The notes under the pieces: model-generated
Database searches by the model: none
What the model was told of the DNA's origin: nothing
Seen by the model: only the letters and a program-made list of their open reading frames with translations
In this document: positions 1-6,499 of the stretch, one piece after another
Layout: each line of letters opens with the position of its first letter
Position numbering within the stretch: position 1 is the stretch's first letter
Assembly: GCA_021780415.1 (NCBI GenBank)
Contig: JAJXYW010000001.1
Span: 1 to 6,499, forward strand
Direction of reading: 5' to 3'
Source: Acidobacteriota bacterium
Lineage (GTDB): Bacteria > Acidobacteriota > Terriglobia > Terriglobales > Acidobacteriaceae
Length of the DNA: 6,499 bases
Translations under genes and position numbers: made by a program

Positions 1-766
1 CCGGCGCAAAGTACATCACCACATTCGTCAACCGGAACATCACCTCGCTCAGGCTCTCGCACAGCCTCAGCACCGGAGCTCGTTTGGCCTCACTCACCGT
101 CGCCAGCGCAATCCCGAACAGCAGCGCGAACACCGCCACCTGCAGGATCTGTCCCTCGACCATGCTCTTCGCCAGGTTCTCCGGAAACACATGCAGCAGC
201 ACGTCATCCCACCGCGTTGCCACCGGCGCCTGAACCCCCACAGAACCGGGTGCCCCAGGTCCGGACTCTCGGACCTGGGCCTGAGCCGCCATCCTCAACC
301 CCACTCCCGCTCTGCTCACATTGATCGCCACCAGCCCCACCACCAGCGCCAGCGTCGTCACCACCTCGAAGTACACCAGCGCCTTCAGCCCCATCCGCCC
401 GACGCTCTTCAGATCCCCGTGCCCTGCAATCCCCACCACCAGCGTCGCCAGGATCAACGGAGCCACGATCATCCCAATCAGCCGCAGAAAAATATCCGAC
501 AGCACCCGCAGATGCACTGCCGCATGAGGCGCATCGAACCCCAGCTCCGCGCCCGCCAGCATCGCCACAAAGATCCACGGCGTCAGACTCCGGCGCCGCC
601 ACGCAAATACCATCAGCAGCACCAACCCTGCCCACCGCACGCTCATCGCCACCGCCTGCGGAGCGCCCATCACCCCCAGCGCAACTCCAGTCCCCAGCAC
701 CGCCGCTCCCGTCGCCATCACCATCAGGCCGCTCTTTTTCACGCCATCTTCCATGGCCCGAAGCAT
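1..766 (-). CDS. Dicarboxylate/amino acid:cation symporter (DctA/GltP family), N-terminal part, cut by window edge
   Basis: This inner-membrane secondary transporter of the DAACS family would move a C4-dicarboxylate or acidic amino acid with Na+ or H+. Reading the minus strand from 766 gives 255 residues with no stop before the edge. Family landmarks appear in order: DIFLRLIGMIVAPLILATLV at 91-110, VGRMGLKALVYF at 122-133 followed by a hydrophobic helix, N149 and AGVGL at 153-157, FPENL at 194-198, GQILQVAVFALLFGIAL at 205-221, and LTNVVMYFAP at 246-255. The substrate-binding hairpins and the NMDGT region lie outside the window, so substrate cannot be assigned. Two things are odd: about 40 extra N-terminal residues with hydrophobic stretches (14-34, 45-56), and a loop at 158-186 that contains a DNA palindrome. 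The ATG at 766 is preferred because GGAGG/GGGA precedes it; the in-frame ATG at 754 is the alternative. The gene is divergent from the gene starting at 802. Confidence 0.9.
   Translation of the reverse strand, partial: MLRAMEDGVKKSGLMVMATGAAVLGTGVALGVMGAPQAVAMSVRWAGLVLLMVFAWRRRSLTPWIFVAMLAGAELGFDAPHAAVHLRVLSDIFLRLIGMIVAPLILATLVVGIAGHGDLKSVGRMGLKALVYFEVVTTLALVVGLVAINVSRAGVGLRMAAQAQVRESGPGAPGSVGVQAPVATRWDDVLLHVFPENLAKSMVEGQILQVAVFALLFGIALATVSEAKRAPVLRLCESLSEVMFRLTNVVMYFAP
254..279. repeat. Perfect inverted repeat inside the symporter gene
   Basis: The arms CCCAGGTCCG (254-263) and CGGACCTGGG (270-279) are exact reverse complements, separated by a 6-base loop. They lie within codons for about residues 163-171 of the symporter, in the loop between two membrane segments. 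The flank GGGTGCC just to the left resembles the edge of short dispersed palindromic repeats I recall from acidobacterial genomes. That link is from memory and not shown by a second copy in this window. The repeat does not disrupt the reading frame. Confidence 0.7.
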
Positions 767-788
767 ATCAGCCGCGTCCCTCCCGACG

Positions 789-794
789 TACAAT
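789..794 (+). promoter_or_regulatory. Candidate -10 element for the DUF4440-like gene
   Basis: TACAAT matches the sigma-70 -10 consensus at five of six positions and ends 7 bases before the ATG at 802. A start of transcription at the usual distance would fall at or next to the A of that ATG, giving a leaderless mRNA. No good -35 hexamer is seen at the expected distance (around 766-771), so this is a suggestion from position and match only. Confidence 0.3.
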
Positions 795-801
795 TCTTCT
801 C

Positions 802-1437
802 ATGCGCCGTTCCACCCCCACCCTTCTGCTCTGCGCCGCAACCCTCTTCCTCCCCGCCTGCGTGCACGCCCAAACAGGCGGACAGACAGCGTTCCAGGCC
901 GTTCCTCCGCCCACCACCGTCAATCCGTCGAACATCCCTGCCATCGGCTCCTCCACCAACCCAGCCGCCAACCCAGCCGCGAACCCGAAGAAGCTGCCAT
1001 TCACCTACACGCCCCTGCCCACCGCCAAGCTATCCCCCGGCGTCCTCGAACTCCTCAAGCTCGAAGGCGACTTCTCCGCCGCCGTCACCGCGGGCGGTGG
1101 CCACGTCTTCAGTTCCTGGTTCGCCGACGACGGCGTCACCCTCAACAACGGCCAGCCCGCCGTCCGCGGCCACTCCGCCATCGCCGCCATCGCCAACTGG
1201 GACCCCGCCCAGTACAAGCTCAGTTGGTACGCCGAAGGTGCGCAGATGTTTGCCTCCAACGATGCCGGCTTCACCTGGGGACACTACGACGCCACCACCA
1301 TCGCCAAGGACGGCAAATCCACCACCCTCACCGGCCGCTACATCACCTTCTGGAAGAAGGTCGGCGGCAAATGGAAAGTGGCCCTCGACGCCAGCGCCAA
1401 CGAGCCGCCACCCACCAACGGCCTCCCCACCCCATAA
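802..1437 (+). CDS. Exported DUF4440/SnoaL-like (NTF2-fold) protein
   Basis: The 211-residue product starts with a clear export signal: RR at 2-3, a hydrophobic core at 8-19, then LPAC (17-20). This could be a lipobox with C20 lipidated, or signal peptidase I could cut after VHA (21-23). A low-complexity Pro/Asn/Ala linker follows (about 35-73), with the repeat NPAANPAANP at 53-62. The folded domain spans about 80-198: LLKLEGDFSAAV, SSWFADDGVTLNNGQPAVRG (104-123), then FTWGHYD, GRYITFWKKVGGKWKVALD (178-196). This order is typical of DUF4440/SnoaL-like domains, in which a small cone-shaped pocket binds a ligand or catalyses a simple reaction. No substrate can be named. No Shine-Dalgarno sequence precedes the ATG. 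The gene is followed at 74 bp by the VOC gene on the same strand. The fold assignment is fairly secure and the function is unknown. Confidence 0.82.
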   Translation: MRRSTPTLLLCAATLFLPACVHAQTGGQTAFQAVPPPTTVNPSNIPAIGSSTNPAANPAANPKKLPFTYTPLPTAKLSPGVLELLKLEGDFSAAVTAGGGHVFSSWFADDGVTLNNGQPAVRGHSAIAAIANWDPAQYKLSWYAEGAQMFASNDAGFTWGHYDATTIAKDGKSTTLTGRYITFWKKVGGKWKVALDASANEPPPTNGLPTP

Positions 1438-1511
1438 ACAGATCGGATGCCGCATGTCTCGCATCTAACCCATGGGAGTCACGCCATAGCTTCCACAGGA
1501 CGATTTGCCCT

Positions 1512-2003
1512 ATGAGCACCGCTGCCATCCATCCCCAGACCCGCATGGGCCACGTCCATCTCCGCGTGGCCGACCTCGACCGCGCCCTCGCCTTTTACCA
1601 CGGCGTCCTCGGCTTCGAGATCACGCAGCGCCTCGGCAACTCAGCGGCCTTCCTCGCCGCCGGCGGCTACCACCACCACATCGGCCTCAACACCTGGGAG
1701 TCGCTCGGCGGCCAGCCTCCGCCGCCCGGAACCACCGGCCTCTATCACCTCGCCGTCCTCTACCCCACGCGCGCAGCCCTGGCCGACGCCCTCCGCCGCC
1801 TCCTCGCCGCCCACATCTCCCTCGACGGCGCAGCCGATCACGGCGTCAGCGAAGCCCTCTACCTCCACGACCCCGACCACAACGGCGTCGAACTCTACTG
1901 GGACCGCCCCGAATCCCAATGGCCCAAGGACCCCCAGGGCAACCTCGCCATGTTCACCCACCCCCTCGACCTGCACGGCCTCCTCGCCACCCCGGAACTC
2001 TAG
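1512..2003 (+). CDS. VOC-superfamily protein, CatE-like (glyoxalase/extradiol dioxygenase fold)
   Basis: The 163-residue cytosolic protein forms one full vicinal-oxygen-chelate domain made of two beta-alpha-beta-beta-beta halves. The first half runs from MGHVHLRVADLDRALAFY (12-29) through VLGFEI to YHHHIGLNTW (53-62). The second runs from GLYHLAVLYPTRAALADAL (76-94) through DHGVSEALYLHDPDHNGVEL (109-128) to YWDRP (129-133). The usual metal ligands appear present: H14, H79 and E127. The pattern resembles CatE/COG2514 proteins, often annotated as catechol-2,3-dioxygenase-like or glyoxalase, but such names rarely predict the substrate. It could be a dioxygenase, isomerase or lyase. The start at 1512 is chosen because AGGA lies 11 bases upstream and the VOC domain begins directly after; the same frame stays open far upstream without coding character. 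It probably shares a transcript with the DUF4440-like gene and ends before the 2066-2095 hairpin. Confidence 0.88.
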   Translation: MSTAAIHPQTRMGHVHLRVADLDRALAFYHGVLGFEITQRLGNSAAFLAAGGYHHHIGLNTWESLGGQPPPPGTTGLYHLAVLYPTRAALADALRRLLAAHISLDGAADHGVSEALYLHDPDHNGVELYWDRPESQWPKDPQGNLAMFTHPLDLHGLLATPEL

Positions 2004-2022
2004 CCCGTAACGGTAGCCCTCC

Positions 2023-2051
2023 CGCAGCAGGGTGGTCCACCTCCTGCTGCG
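2023..2051. repeat. Inverted repeat (hairpin) after the VOC gene
   Basis: CGCAGCAGG (2023-2031) and CCTGCTGCG (2043-2051) are exact reverse complements around an 11-base loop. The hairpin starts 20 bases after the VOC stop codon. No T-run follows on either strand, so it is not a classic terminator by itself. It could protect the 3' end of the mRNA, or be a relic of a repeat element. Confidence 0.5.
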
Positions 2052-2065
2052 CAGGACATAAATAC

Positions 2066-2101
2066 AACGGGCGGACTCTTTCGAGTCCGCCCGTTAGTTT
2101 T
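2066..2101. terminator. Strong rho-independent terminator shared by convergent genes
   Basis: A perfect 13-bp stem pairs AACGGGCGGACTC (2066-2078) with GAGTCCGCCCGTT (2083-2095) around the loop TTTC. On the plus strand it is followed by AGTTTT, a short U-tract, so it would end the VOC transcript. On the minus strand the stem is followed by GTATTTAT, a weaker U-rich tail, about 43 bases past the rpoC stop. It therefore likely works in both directions between the converging genes. Confidence 0.88.
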
Positions 2102-2138
2102 GCGTTGGCGCGAAGCGTCTCTCGCCGTCCGCGTAGGA

Positions 2139-6329
<4,191 letters not shown>

Positions 6330-6335
6330 GTTTTT

Positions 6336-6341
6336 CTCTCC
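6336..6341 (-). promoter_or_regulatory. rpoC ribosome binding site
   Basis: On the minus strand GGAGAG is followed by the six-base spacer AAAAAC and the rpoC ATG. This strong, well-spaced Shine-Dalgarno sequence decides the start at 6329 over the in-frame GTG at 6380. Confidence 0.85.
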
Positions 6342-6472
6342 GTGTGCAGTGCTTAGCTCGATACCAACTTTGTACTTCACTCTTCAACTTCAAGAGCCTG
6401 TGTTGCGAGCTTCGCTGCTGTTTCAACTTCTAGTTACCTTCGCGATGATCCCGATCTTCCGGCGTCACCACC

Positions 6473-6499
6473 TCAATCTTTGCGCTTCGCCTCCGCTGC
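6473..6499 (-). CDS. rpoB: Probable C-terminal end of rpoB (beta subunit), 8 codons visible
   Basis: Bacterial rpoC nearly always follows rpoB, so the end of rpoB is expected at or just beyond this edge. The minus-strand frame starting at 6499 reads AAEAKRKD then TGA (stop 6473-6475), with common codons (GCG, AAG, CGC). This would leave a 143-base gap before rpoC. A second frame from 6498 reads 22 codons, ending IEVVTPEDRDHREGN at a TAG (6430-6432), but begins with rarer arginine codons (CGG AGG CGA). The fragment is too short to recognise by similarity, so the identity rests on context and the frame is uncertain. Confidence 0.3.
   Translation of the reverse strand, partial: AAEAKRKD

Noticed and set aside
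204..635. Minus-strand frame of 143 codons within the symporter region
   Set aside because: It is out of frame with the symporter reading, which shows clear family motifs across the same bases.
191..1468. Plus-strand frame of 425 codons
   Set aside because: It spans two real genes in other frames and its product is low-complexity Pro/Ser/Arg/His.
1446..1468. Short inverted repeat GATGC...GCATC between the DUF4440-like and VOC genes
   Set aside because: A 5-bp stem with a 10-base loop is expected by chance, and no T-run follows.
753..1511. Upstream extension of the VOC gene frame
   Set aside because: The frame stays open, but its product is His/Arg/Pro-rich noise overlapping the exported-protein gene; the VOC domain begins right after the ATG at 1512.
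6330..6380. In-frame GTG giving rpoC a 17-residue N-terminal extension
   Set aside because: It lacks a ribosome binding site as good as the GGAGAG before 6329, and the extra residues do not look like a beta' N-terminus.

Overview
This window is ordinary bacterial chromosome, GC-rich by eye. It holds two blocks that converge on one strong hairpin near 2066-2095. The right two thirds (2139-6329, minus strand) is a complete rpoC, encoding the beta' subunit of RNA polymerase. Its protein carries the SI3-type insertion in the trigger loop that is seen in many Gram-negative phyla. That feature, the overall sequence character and the GC-rich codon use suggest an acidobacterium (Terriglobia / Acidobacteriaceae-like). 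This is a judgement from memory of the families, not a search result.

Layout from left to right: (1) 1-766, minus strand, the N-terminal 255 residues of a dicarboxylate/amino acid:cation symporter (DctA/GltP family), cut by the left edge of the window. It has an N-terminal extension and a perfect 10-bp inverted repeat lying inside the codons of a loop. (2) 767-801, a 35-bp divergent gap with a good -10-like hexamer. It sits so close to the next start codon that the transcript may be leaderless. (3) 802-1437, plus strand, a small exported protein of the DUF4440/SnoaL-like (NTF2 fold) type. (4) 1512-2003, plus strand, a VOC-superfamily metalloenzyme resembling CatE-type glyoxalase/extradiol dioxygenase proteins. 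(5) 2004-2138, a convergent intergenic region with two hairpins, the second a near-ideal terminator that could serve both directions. (6) 2139-6329, minus strand, rpoC. (7) 6330-6499, the gap upstream of rpoC, with a clear ribosome binding site and at its outer end what is probably the last few codons of rpoB.

The rpoC gene would be transcribed with rpoB from beyond the right edge and ends at the shared hairpin. No ribosomal protein or elongation factor gene follows it, so the rpoBC transcription unit appears to end here. The two plus-strand genes may form a short operon ending at the same hairpin from the other side. Nothing in the sequence ties the transporter, the DUF4440-like protein and the VOC protein into one pathway. 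I found no convincing undescribed system. The points most worth checking are the palindrome embedded in the transporter gene and the possible leaderless start at 802.
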